From an uncultured Acidobacteriia bacterium (GTDB lineage Bacteria > Acidobacteriota > Terriglobia > Bryobacterales > Bryobacteraceae): a DNA stretch of 64,000 bases. Positions 1-7,053 of this stretch are shown in pieces; within the stretch, counting starts at the first letter, position 1, and each line of letters begins with the position of its first letter. Location of the stretch: contig CAINNJ010000006.1 of NCBI GenBank assembly GCA_903851195.1, positions 62,001 through 126,000 of the forward strand, read 5' to 3'. The notes beneath the pieces were generated by a model. It ran no database searches and was not told the origin of the DNA. It worked only from the letters and a program-made list of their open reading frames with translations. The translations under genes were made by a program, and so were the position numbers.

Positions 1-1
1 G

Positions 2-121
2 TCCCAGACGGCCAACCAGCAGCTGACTGAAGAGCTGGAGTCGCTCCGGAGTGAGCGCAAACAGGTGCGCAATCGCCTGGAGAAACTGCTGGGTCATATC
101 GACCAGCTGGGCGCTGCGTAA
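2..121 (+). CDS. C-terminal end of a coiled-coil protein (partial)
   Basis: The window opens inside a plus-strand reading frame that runs to a TAA at 119-121 and gives 39 residues. They are rich in Glu, Gln, Arg and Leu with heptad-like leucine spacing, which suggests a coiled coil. A small coiled-coil protein directly before zapA is a common arrangement in bacteria, so a cell-division-associated coiled-coil protein is a reasonable guess. Too little is present to name it. The 5' end lies outside the window. Confidence 0.6.
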   Translation, partial: SQTANQQLTEELESLRSERKQVRNRLEKLLGHIDQLGAA

Positions 122-151
122 ATCCGGTTTCACAGAAAGCGTTTAGAATAG

Positions 152-180
152 GGACAGCGCTCGCCGCTGTCCTTTTTTTT
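152..180 (+). terminator. Rho-independent terminator-like hairpin just before zapA
   Basis: GGACAGCG (152-159) and CGCTGTCC (165-172) form a perfect 8-bp stem around a 5-base loop, followed directly by eight T residues (173-180). This is a textbook intrinsic terminator for the upstream coiled-coil gene. It ends only nine bases before the zapA ATG at 190, leaving no room for an ordinary ribosome-binding site downstream of the T-tract. Confidence 0.75.
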
Positions 181-189
181 GCTAATCCC

Positions 190-468
190 ATGCCCAGGCA
201 GCCCATTCGCGTTCATATTTTTAATCATTCCTATACGTTGCTGACCGATGGCGACGAGCGGGAAGTGCAATCGATCGCGCACGAGCTCGATGAGCTGATG
301 ACGTCGATTGCGAACCGCGCGGGTTCGGGCGATTCCACGCGGGTGGCCGTTCTGGCGTGTCTGCATATGGCCGATAAACTCAAGACGGCGGAGAAGAAGC
401 TGCGGTCTTACGAGGACAAATCGGGCAAGATCGCGGATCTGCTGGAAGCCGCGCTGCGGGGTTCGTAG
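190..468 (+). CDS. zapA: Cell division protein ZapA
   Basis: The 92-residue product has the size and layout of ZapA, the small cytoplasmic protein that bundles FtsZ filaments at the division site. The N-terminal half reads as the ZapA beta-sheet domain (IRVHIFNHSYTLLTDGDERE), which is followed by a long helix suited to the dimer/tetramer coiled coil. ATG 190 is the only plausible start: no in-frame start codon lies between it and the terminator-like hairpin upstream, and there is no Shine-Dalgarno between hairpin and ATG. The stop codon (466-468) is one base from the stop of the convergent TauE/SafE gene. Confidence 0.85.
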   Translation: MPRQPIRVHIFNHSYTLLTDGDEREVQSIAHELDELMTSIANRAGSGDSTRVAVLACLHMADKLKTAEKKLRSYEDKSGKIADLLEAALRGS

Positions 469-469
469 C

Positions 470-1201
470 TTAAAACCGCGCGGCCTGCAGCAGCAGAATC
501 GCCCCGATTCCCATCAGCGCCACGTAGACGGCGACGGTGAAGTTCTTCGGATTCAGACGCTTCGCGATGACGCGGCCGAGCAGGATGCCGGCAGCCACGG
601 CGGGCAGGGAAAACAGGTAAAACCGGTTGACCGCCGGAGTCCACAAGCCGGCCATCCAGTAACCGCCCATGCCGACAATGCTGGCAGGCAGAAAGTAGCC
701 CTGCAGGGTGGCGCGGAAGTGGCCGGGTGTCCAGCCGCGCAACGCTCCGAAGACGGCGAGCGGCGGCCCGTTCATCCCATAGGCCCCACCCAGAATTCCC
801 GCCAGAAAGCCGAAGAGCCAGGCCGTGCGATCGTTCCGGAGACGGTGCCGTCCGCTGCCCGCCAGAGCGTAGAGCGAGAACAGAATAATCAGGCTGCCCA
901 GCAGCGCTTTGACCACCGGTTCGGCGACGGCTTTCAGCAGCCAAAGACCAAGCGGAATGCCGGGCAGCGTCGCGAGGACCAGCCGCCCGGCGTCGTGCAG
1001 CCGCAGTTCCGTCCAGTCGAGCACCACGCCGGCCAGCGCGACCGTGATGGAGACCAGCACGGCCACCGGCGCCGCCACTTCCACCGGCAGCAGCAGTGCC
1101 AGCAGCGGGACCGCCACCAGCGCTTCGCCAAAGCCCAGCGCGGAGCGGATGACGGTGGCCAGAAAGATCACGGCGGCGACGGCGGCGCGGTGCTCGGGCA
1201 T
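470..1201 (-). CDS. TauE/SafE family permease (DUF81)
   Basis: A 243-residue integral membrane protein with about seven to eight hydrophobic segments, matching the TauE/SafE family of anion exporters (sulfite, sulfoacetate and related substrates). The N-terminal stretch with FLATVIRSALGFGEAL is the usual family signature, and the repeated half begins near WLFGFLAGILGGAYGMNG. The family acts in the cytoplasmic membrane; substrate cannot be read from sequence. It is the last gene of the minus-strand cytochrome operon, 27 bases after the monoheme cytochrome gene, so cotranscription is likely. Whether it has a role in electron transfer is unknown. Confidence 0.8.
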   Translation of the reverse strand: MPEHRAAVAAVIFLATVIRSALGFGEALVAVPLLALLLPVEVAAPVAVLVSITVALAGVVLDWTELRLHDAGRLVLATLPGIPLGLWLLKAVAEPVVKALLGSLIILFSLYALAGSGRHRLRNDRTAWLFGFLAGILGGAYGMNGPPLAVFGALRGWTPGHFRATLQGYFLPASIVGMGGYWMAGLWTPAVNRFYLFSLPAVAAGILLGRVIAKRLNPKNFTVAVYVALMGIGAILLLQAARF

Positions 1202-1228
1202 CTGGCCCCAGCGTATACCCGACGCGAT

Positions 1229-1549
1229 CTATTTCTTCAGCGTATGCAGAAACGCGACTACGTCGTCCGGCGAACCGGTCAGCGACTTGATCGGCTTCAT
1301 CTTGCCCTTGCCTTCCGTGATCGTCTTCTTCAGATCCGCGTCGGACTGGCTCTGTACCGCGGGCGAACTCAGTTCCGGAATGGTGGCGCTGAGCATTTTC
1401 GCGACGGCGGGATTGGGCGATCCCGTCGCGCCGTGGCAGCCTTTGCAGGATTTGTCGTAAGCGGCCTGGCCCGCCTTCGCATCGGCCCCGAACGCGGCCG
1501 AACCGGAGAGAGCCACAAGGGAGAGTGCCGCAATGGCAACGAATTTCAT
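1229..1549 (-). CDS. Monoheme class I cytochrome c, periplasmic
   Basis: The 106-residue product has an N-terminal signal peptide ending near AFGA, one heme-attachment motif (CKGCH) and a likely distal Met ligand in GKGKMKPI. The rest is typical of a small soluble cytochrome c. The frame is open upstream to 1699, but those codons overlap the preceding gene and encode no signal peptide. ATG 1549 is preferred because an AGGA lies about 10 bases upstream and the signal peptide then begins directly. It follows the hexaheme NapC/NirT gene by 16 bases and probably shuttles electrons in the periplasm for that operon. Confidence 0.85.
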   Translation of the reverse strand: MKFVAIAALSLVALSGSAAFGADAKAGQAAYDKSCKGCHGATGSPNPAVAKMLSATIPELSSPAVQSQSDADLKKTITEGKGKMKPIKSLTGSPDDVVAFLHTLKK

Positions 1550-1565
1550 GGTCGTTTGTCCTTTT

Positions 1566-2978
1566 CTAGGGTTTTTGGAGTGTAATGCCGAGAGTCTTGA
1601 GAACTTCGGGTGATGCTTCGTCCACCGCGACCAGCTGATGGCAGGCGCTGCAGTCGTTCGTGATGGTCTTTTTGTCCGCGGCTGCGTGGCCATCGTCATG
1701 GCAGCGGAAACAGCCGGGAGAATCGTTGTGGCCCAGGTTGTTCGGGTAGGTGCCCCACGTGACTTTGAGATCGGGGAAGACGTTGCGGCGATAGAGCGAC
1801 AGCAGTGTCTGCCCGGCAGCGGTGATCTCCGCGCCTCGCGTGGTGCAGAGTGCCGCGTAGTTCTTCTGGTAGAACTGCGTCACTTTCGCGGGAATCTCGC
1901 GCGCGGCGGTGTCATCGTTTGCATACTTGGCGCTCAGGACTTCGAAAGCGGTCTTCTTCAGAAAAGGCAGGGTCGCCGGAAGTTCACCGGCCTTCAGAGC
2001 CGCGTCCACGGCGCGGTCCGTCGTCTGGAACGAGTGGGCCGGACGGTTGTGGCAATCGACGCACTGCATCTCGTACTTCGGCATGGCGGCGAGGCTTTCC
2101 GGCTTCACACCCGCGGCCGTAAACTCCTGCACGCGGCCTTTGCCGTCGCGGATTTCCACCCACGGCAGGGTCTGCCGCTTGGCATCCGCCGCCGCATAGC
2201 GAATCCGGATGCCCGGACCCATATGCGCCCCGTGAATGCCGTCGCCGGGACCGCCGGTGCGGATGGAGAGCACGGTTTCCGAGCGGGTATTCTGCTCGTC
2301 GTCCTTAAAGGCCGTGACGATGCGCACAGGCGAGCCGACTTCGCGGGAGCGCGCGTGGCATCGTTCGCAGGTGTCGGCGGAATCCACCAGGCGATTGCTC
2401 TCCATGGCGGATTCGATAGGGCGGGGATGGCTGTTCAGAATCACGGCGAGCAACTGCCGCGTGCCGGACATCTTGCTCGCGAACCAGCCGGAAGCGCCCG
2501 GCGCGATATGGCATTCCACGCATTCCACATGCGAGTGCGGCGCGTGTTTCCACGCCGTGAACTCGGGCTTCATGACGTGGCAGCTCTGGCCGCAGAACTG
2601 ATCGGTTTCCATATGGGCCACCGCGCGGTAGGTAGCCTGGCTGCCGATCACCAGGTTGACGAACGTCATTAGCCCGATGAACACACCCAGCCTGCGCCAC
2701 GCCGACCGGCGGTCCGCCACCGCCGTCAGGCCGGAGACCACGCGGCGCCGCGCGAGGAAAATACCCACGGGAATGAGCGCCAGGCCGAGGAACAGGATGG
2801 CCGGGATGATCAGGAAGATGACGATGCCGATATACGGGTTGTCCACGTTGCCGCGCAGGTGCTGCGGCAACACGAACAGCCAGGAGAAACCGGCGGTGGT
2901 GGCAAGGGCGACGCCCAGCATGCTGACCCAGTGGCTGGCCAGCAGAGTAATGAAGGGACGTTTGTCCTCGGGAGTCAT
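1566..2978 (-). CDS. NapC/NirT-type membrane hexaheme cytochrome c (quinol oxidase candidate)
   Basis: This 470-residue protein starts with three hydrophobic segments (about 10-38, 50-76 and 97-112), followed by a periplasmic multiheme region. Heme motifs are a CX3CH at 129-134 followed by VM, then CVECH 153, CERCH 204, CVDCH 306, CFRCH 423 and CSACH 443. The segment around the first two hemes (CHVMKPEF, then CHIAPG) is characteristic of NapC/NirT quinol dehydrogenases, which pass electrons from membrane quinols to periplasmic cytochromes, as CymA does in Shewanella. It is longer than the tetraheme NapC/NrfH proteins and has extra hemes in a C-terminal extension. It sits three bases after the tetraheme gene and is a natural entry point for the conduit encoded upstream. 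Confidence 0.85.
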   Translation of the reverse strand: MTPEDKRPFITLLASHWVSMLGVALATTAGFSWLFVLPQHLRGNVDNPYIGIVIFLIIPAILFLGLALIPVGIFLARRRVVSGLTAVADRRSAWRRLGVFIGLMTFVNLVIGSQATYRAVAHMETDQFCGQSCHVMKPEFTAWKHAPHSHVECVECHIAPGASGWFASKMSGTRQLLAVILNSHPRPIESAMESNRLVDSADTCERCHARSREVGSPVRIVTAFKDDEQNTRSETVLSIRTGGPGDGIHGAHMGPGIRIRYAAADAKRQTLPWVEIRDGKGRVQEFTAAGVKPESLAAMPKYEMQCVDCHNRPAHSFQTTDRAVDAALKAGELPATLPFLKKTAFEVLSAKYANDDTAAREIPAKVTQFYQKNYAALCTTRGAEITAAGQTLLSLYRRNVFPDLKVTWGTYPNNLGHNDSPGCFRCHDDGHAAADKKTITNDCSACHQLVAVDEASPEVLKTLGITLQKP

Positions 2979-2981
2979 AGT

Positions 2982-4076
2982 TTATTTGTTGGCTTTTGCG
3001 TTCATGTAAGCGATCAGATCGGCCATTTCGCCGGCCCGGAAAGACGGCCAGGCTACCTTTTTCCGATTCATTTCCTGGAGCATGGCAGGGCCGTGCCGCC
3101 AGAGTCCGGAGAGCATGGTGATGCCGTTCCAGGTGCCCGCTTTATCGGTGAGCACGGGGCCGGGACCGCCGCCGGAGTGGCAATCGGCGCAGTGTTTCGA
3201 GGCAAACAGACGACGGCCTTTGGCGGCCTCGCCGGTGCTCTCGAAGAACTGCCGGGCCCAGTAATAACTCAGCACTTCCCGCATTTCCGCGGTGTCGAGA
3301 CGCGGCGGTTCCAGGTGCAGAAAGGTGGCGTGATTCCACATGGAAGCCGCCTCGCCGGTCAGGGTCAGCACGGGTCCCAGTCGCTGTTCGGTCTTATGAC
3401 AGGCCGTGCAGCCTTTCGACTCGAAAAGAGCCGCGCCCCTTGCGCCTTCGGTGATCTGAAAGGTCCCGGCGGCCGCGCGCGCGGCCGGCGAAATGTTGCG
3501 CAGATAAACGAGGAGATCGGTCAGGTCCTGCGGCGTCAGCGTGGGCCAGGCGATCTTTTTGGCGGAAAGCTCGCTCCACATGTCGGAGGAGTGGTTCCAC
3601 ATGGCGCCCACCAGCGCGACCGGGTCCGTGACGGACTGCCACTGGTTGATGGGTCGGGCGCGCGGATTCGGCGAAGTGGTCAGCCCGTGGCAGTTGCTGC
3701 AGGCTTTGCCCGTGAGCAGCCGCTTGCCACGCGCCGCGTCGCCGGGCATCTCGAAATAGCGCGCGGAATAGAAGGAAGCGAACAGGTCCGCCGCGGCCTG
3801 CTGGTCCAGATCGCCGACATGCAGCGCCTTTTCCTGAATGGTCTTCCACATGGTGGGCGCGTGATTCCACATGGTGCTGGCGAGGTCCGCGGGGGTGTAG
3901 GCGCGGTCCAGCACGCGGCCCAGGTCGGTGGCGGTGGTCCCACCCATGCCTTTGAGCCGATGGCACTGCACGCAGCCCTGCGATTCGAAGAGCTTATCGC
4001 CGCGCACCGAATCCATCGGCAGGGTCGCGGCGCTGCAGGCCAGGCCAGGCAGCAAAACGAACAACAGACGTTTCAT
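2982..4076 (-). CDS. Tetraheme c-type cytochrome made of four repeats
   Basis: A 364-residue protein with a signal peptide and four tandem modules of about 85-95 residues. Each module has one heme motif (CVQCH 35, CSNCH 126, CTACH 223, CADCH 296) followed by a W-x-H segment. In modules 1, 2 and 4 this reads W-x-H-x3-M (70-76, 160-166, 326-332), a likely distal Met ligand. In module 3 (247-253) the last position is Leu. The fold is probably four cytochrome c domains in a row. The gene overlaps the stop of the barrel gene in an ATGA and precedes the NapC/NirT gene, so it may bridge inner and outer membrane components. I know no named family for it. Confidence 0.8.
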   Translation of the reverse strand: MKRLLFVLLPGLACSAATLPMDSVRGDKLFESQGCVQCHRLKGMGGTTATDLGRVLDRAYTPADLASTMWNHAPTMWKTIQEKALHVGDLDQQAAADLFASFYSARYFEMPGDAARGKRLLTGKACSNCHGLTTSPNPRARPINQWQSVTDPVALVGAMWNHSSDMWSELSAKKIAWPTLTPQDLTDLLVYLRNISPAARAAAGTFQITEGARGAALFESKGCTACHKTEQRLGPVLTLTGEAASMWNHATFLHLEPPRLDTAEMREVLSYYWARQFFESTGEAAKGRRLFASKHCADCHSGGGPGPVLTDKAGTWNGITMLSGLWRHGPAMLQEMNRKKVAWPSFRAGEMADLIAYMNAKANK

Positions 4077-6064
4077 CTCGTGTACCTCAGGCCCGCGGTA
4101 ATCAGATGCGCGCGGAAGGATTCATAACCGTAGAAGGCCTCGCCCAGACCGTAATAACGCCATTCGGTGAAGAGTCCCACGTGCTTCGTCACCGGCGCGG
4201 TGATTCTTGCCGTGGGCTGATAGTAAGTGGTCGGGCGGCTGCCCGAAGTGATCACCGCCGAACCGCCGGCGACGAACTGAAGCCTGGCGCCTTTCGTGAA
4301 GCCGCGAAGCGTGCCGTTCATATAGCCGGAAATGGTGTGGCAGTTCTCGCGGTAGATATCGAGCGCGGAGGTCAGAGTTTGCGGCGTCAGATAGCTGATC
4401 TCCGAGTGGTAAGCGCAGTGCGAGTAAGAGCCTTCGAAAGCGATCTTATCGCCCTTCGGATTCCAGTCGACAGCGAGCGTTTCCTGATGGGACAAGAACT
4501 GGTAAGCCGAGCCCGCGTTCGGATTGTGATTGCTCAGCACGGTGAAATCGGCCGAGAGGCGCAGCGTGCTGAGCAACTGGTAGCGGCCGATACCGCGCAT
4601 TTTCGTGTAATTGTACAGGCTGGTGCGGAAGTACGCGCCGGTGCTCGATCCGGCTTCCAGTTCGCCCGTGACGGAGAGCTTCGCGTCGGGCCGCCAGGTC
4701 ATGGCGCCCAGGCCAACGTTGCGCCGCAGTTTCACCGCGCCGACGCTGGGCAGGCCTTCGGCGGGCAGCACCGCATCGTTCGCATCGCCCCAGATAGAGC
4801 GATAACCGCCGCGCAGGGTCAGGGTTTTGGTGGCGTCCGCGATGACGGTGGTCTCCGACTGGTTGTAATTCGTCGCGAGGACGGAGGTCAGCGCCGCGGT
4901 GAAGAACGTGTCCTGCTGGGCGGCCGAACCGGCATTGTGCAGGCGGTCCGTGGTCCACGATTCCAGGATTCGGATGCCGTGCAGCGGACGCAGTTCCAGC
5001 CCCACATTCCCGGTGGTGTGCGGCAGTTTGGCCGCGGCTGAGATCAGATACTGCTCGCTCGTGTAAAAGAGAACCTGGCTGGGCAGATAGAAGTTCCCGG
5101 TGTTGTACTGCTGGTAATTGACAGTGTTGCGGGGCTCGCTGTAGAGGAAGTGCCCATAGAGATCCAGCCAGGAGAACGGCGTGGCCGTGACCACGGCTCG
5201 GTTGAATACACCGTTCCCTCGGATTCCGTATGCCTGCAGCAGGCTGCCGAGATTCAGCGTGTGGCCGAAGACCGGGGTCAGGTTGTTGCCCGGATTGGGC
5301 GGCTGCGTGGCGGATGTATAGGTGTTCTGGTCGTTTTTGAACGTGGTGCCGCCGGCTTCGAGCGTAACGTGATAGCGCGCGCCGGTGATGTGGACGCCGC
5401 CCCGGTACAGATCCGTGCTGTCCCGCGAGGTATCCGGCACCGCGTATTCATTGCTGTTGGCCTGAAAGACGGTCACGCCGCGGCCATCGGCGGCATCGCG
5501 CTCATACATCAGGTAGGGCGAAAAATGGTGGTTGTTGAACAGTTCCAGATCGTAGGAGCCGAAGCGGCGGCGGCTGTCGAAGGACTGCTGGTCGAGTGCG
5601 AGACCGCGGCCGAGCGTGGGGTCGGCGTACGAGGGCAGGTTGTTGAAGTAGGCCAGTCGGCGCACGTCGGCGAGGATTTTGTAAATCCCCCGCTTTTCCA
5701 CGAAAAGATGGAAGCTCGACCAGGGGTCGTCCCCCCAGTTATCGGCGCGCACGCGGAGGCGTTCGAACAGCCGGTGTTTGGGATCGAGGATGGTGAAATC
5801 CGTGCCGGTGAGTTTCGGGCCCGAGCCGAGATTCACGACGCTGCGGTAGGTATCGTTGCTGCCGCCCACACCCGTAAGGCCGCGATAGCCGAGTTCGAGA
5901 TAACCGCTCAGCCACGATTCGGAGGAGGGCACCGGGGAAGGCGCTGGTTCCGCCGCGGGGGCCGCCGGAGCAGGTGTTGCTGGAGCGGGTGTTGCGGGAG
6001 CCGGCGCGGCCTGTTGTGCGCCAATCGGCATCGCGAGGAACGCGAACATCAGCAGAATTCTCAT
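4073..6064 (-). CDS. MtrB/PioB-like outer-membrane beta-barrel of a porin-cytochrome conduit
   Basis: The 663-residue product has a signal peptide, then a Pro/Ala-rich linker (about residues 20-55), then a long series of alternating amphipathic strands with aromatic girdle residues, ending in GLRYTR. Length, strand pattern and position next to two decaheme cytochromes fit the decaheme-associated outer-membrane protein family MtrB/PioB, which sheathes an MtrA-like cytochrome across the outer membrane. The N-terminal Cys pair seen in Shewanella MtrB is absent. The frame is open to 6232, but ATG 6064 overlaps the preceding stop in an ATGA and begins a signal peptide, so it is chosen. Assignment rests on architecture and context, as barrels diverge quickly. 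Confidence 0.75.
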   Translation of the reverse strand: MRILLMFAFLAMPIGAQQAAPAPATPAPATPAPAAPAAEPAPSPVPSSESWLSGYLELGYRGLTGVGGSNDTYRSVVNLGSGPKLTGTDFTILDPKHRLFERLRVRADNWGDDPWSSFHLFVEKRGIYKILADVRRLAYFNNLPSYADPTLGRGLALDQQSFDSRRRFGSYDLELFNNHHFSPYLMYERDAADGRGVTVFQANSNEYAVPDTSRDSTDLYRGGVHITGARYHVTLEAGGTTFKNDQNTYTSATQPPNPGNNLTPVFGHTLNLGSLLQAYGIRGNGVFNRAVVTATPFSWLDLYGHFLYSEPRNTVNYQQYNTGNFYLPSQVLFYTSEQYLISAAAKLPHTTGNVGLELRPLHGIRILESWTTDRLHNAGSAAQQDTFFTAALTSVLATNYNQSETTVIADATKTLTLRGGYRSIWGDANDAVLPAEGLPSVGAVKLRRNVGLGAMTWRPDAKLSVTGELEAGSSTGAYFRTSLYNYTKMRGIGRYQLLSTLRLSADFTVLSNHNPNAGSAYQFLSHQETLAVDWNPKGDKIAFEGSYSHCAYHSEISYLTPQTLTSALDIYRENCHTISGYMNGTLRGFTKGARLQFVAGGSAVITSGSRPTTYYQPTARITAPVTKHVGLFTEWRYYGLGEAFYGYESFRAHLITAGLRYTR

Positions 6065-7053
6065 CGGAGCAGATTCCTGTCCGCATAGCTGCCATGGATC
6101 TTCTGGTGGCAGACCGTGCAGTTCTGGTAACGGGGCGATCGCAGATCGTGAAACGCCGGCGGGACCGAGCCGGGCAGAATGCCGCCGTTCTTCACCGCGG
6201 ACGCGCTGACGGCGGGCAGATTCGAGTGGCACTCCAGACAGTTGAGCCGGACTTCATGCCGGTTCAGCATTCGCGGATTGGTGCTCCCATGCGGCTCATG
6301 GCAGGTATTGCAGCCTTCGAACTTCACGGGCGCGTGCTCGAACGTGAAAGGACCGCGCTTATCGCCATGGCATTTGAAGCAGCCCGGCTCATTCGCCGCG
6401 AAGGTCTGGGTCATGGCCGGCCGCAGGGAGCCGTGGGGATTGTGGCAATCCACGCAGGTCATCTCGTTCTCCGGAACCTTGTGGCGGAAGGGTTTGGCGA
6501 ACTGCGCCTTGACGCCCTGATGGCAACTGGTGCAGAGCGCGTTCACCTGCGAAGCGGCGCGCGGCACCAGGCCCGCCGGGCCATTCGCGTGAATGGTGTG
6601 GCAGGCGACGCAGCTCACGGTGTCTTTCATGTGGCTGCTCTGGATCCGCTCGGAATGTTTGGTCGTATTGAGATGGCAGCTCAGGCAGATCTTGTCGGTC
6701 TGTTCCGCCACCAGCTTTTTCGGATTGCGGATCTCGGCGGCGTCCGCCGTCCCGGCATGTTTCGCGCCCGCGCCATGACAGGACTCGCAGCCGTGTTCTT
6801 TCCAGCCGCCCCGCTCATCGGTCTCGACAAAGGTGTGGGCGCTCTTCTGGTAGTTGTTCCAGATATCTTCGTGACAGGTCTGGCACGTCTGGGAGCCCAC
6901 GTACTCTTCGCCGAACTTTTTGGGCGCGTGGGGGGGCGCGGCTGCCACCGGGGCCACAGACAGTAAACCCGCCACAAACACCAACGGCGCCGCCACTGCC
7001 AGGAACAGGCAGTGGCGGCGCGCGGCGCGGAGGGTGTTTCTAGTACTGGGCAT
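6061..7053 (-). CDS. MtrA-like periplasmic decaheme cytochrome c
   Basis: 330 residues, close to the 333 of Shewanella MtrA, with a signal peptide ending near residue 39 and exactly ten CXXCH motifs (at 57, 89, 123, 148, 174, 200, 225, 248, 272 and 312) spaced 23-40 residues apart. This fits the MtrA/DmsE decaheme family, whose members sit inside the outer-membrane barrel and carry electrons through it. ATG 7053 overlaps the end of the upstream decaheme gene by 14 bases and gives a clean signal peptide; codons further upstream lie inside that gene. The stop overlaps the barrel start in an ATGA, implying coupled translation. Confidence 0.9.
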   Translation of the reverse strand: MPSTRNTLRAARRHCLFLAVAAPLVFVAGLLSVAPVAAAPPHAPKKFGEEYVGSQTCQTCHEDIWNNYQKSAHTFVETDERGGWKEHGCESCHGAGAKHAGTADAAEIRNPKKLVAEQTDKICLSCHLNTTKHSERIQSSHMKDTVSCVACHTIHANGPAGLVPRAASQVNALCTSCHQGVKAQFAKPFRHKVPENEMTCVDCHNPHGSLRPAMTQTFAANEPGCFKCHGDKRGPFTFEHAPVKFEGCNTCHEPHGSTNPRMLNRHEVRLNCLECHSNLPAVSASAVKNGGILPGSVPPAFHDLRSPRYQNCTVCHQKIHGSYADRNLLR

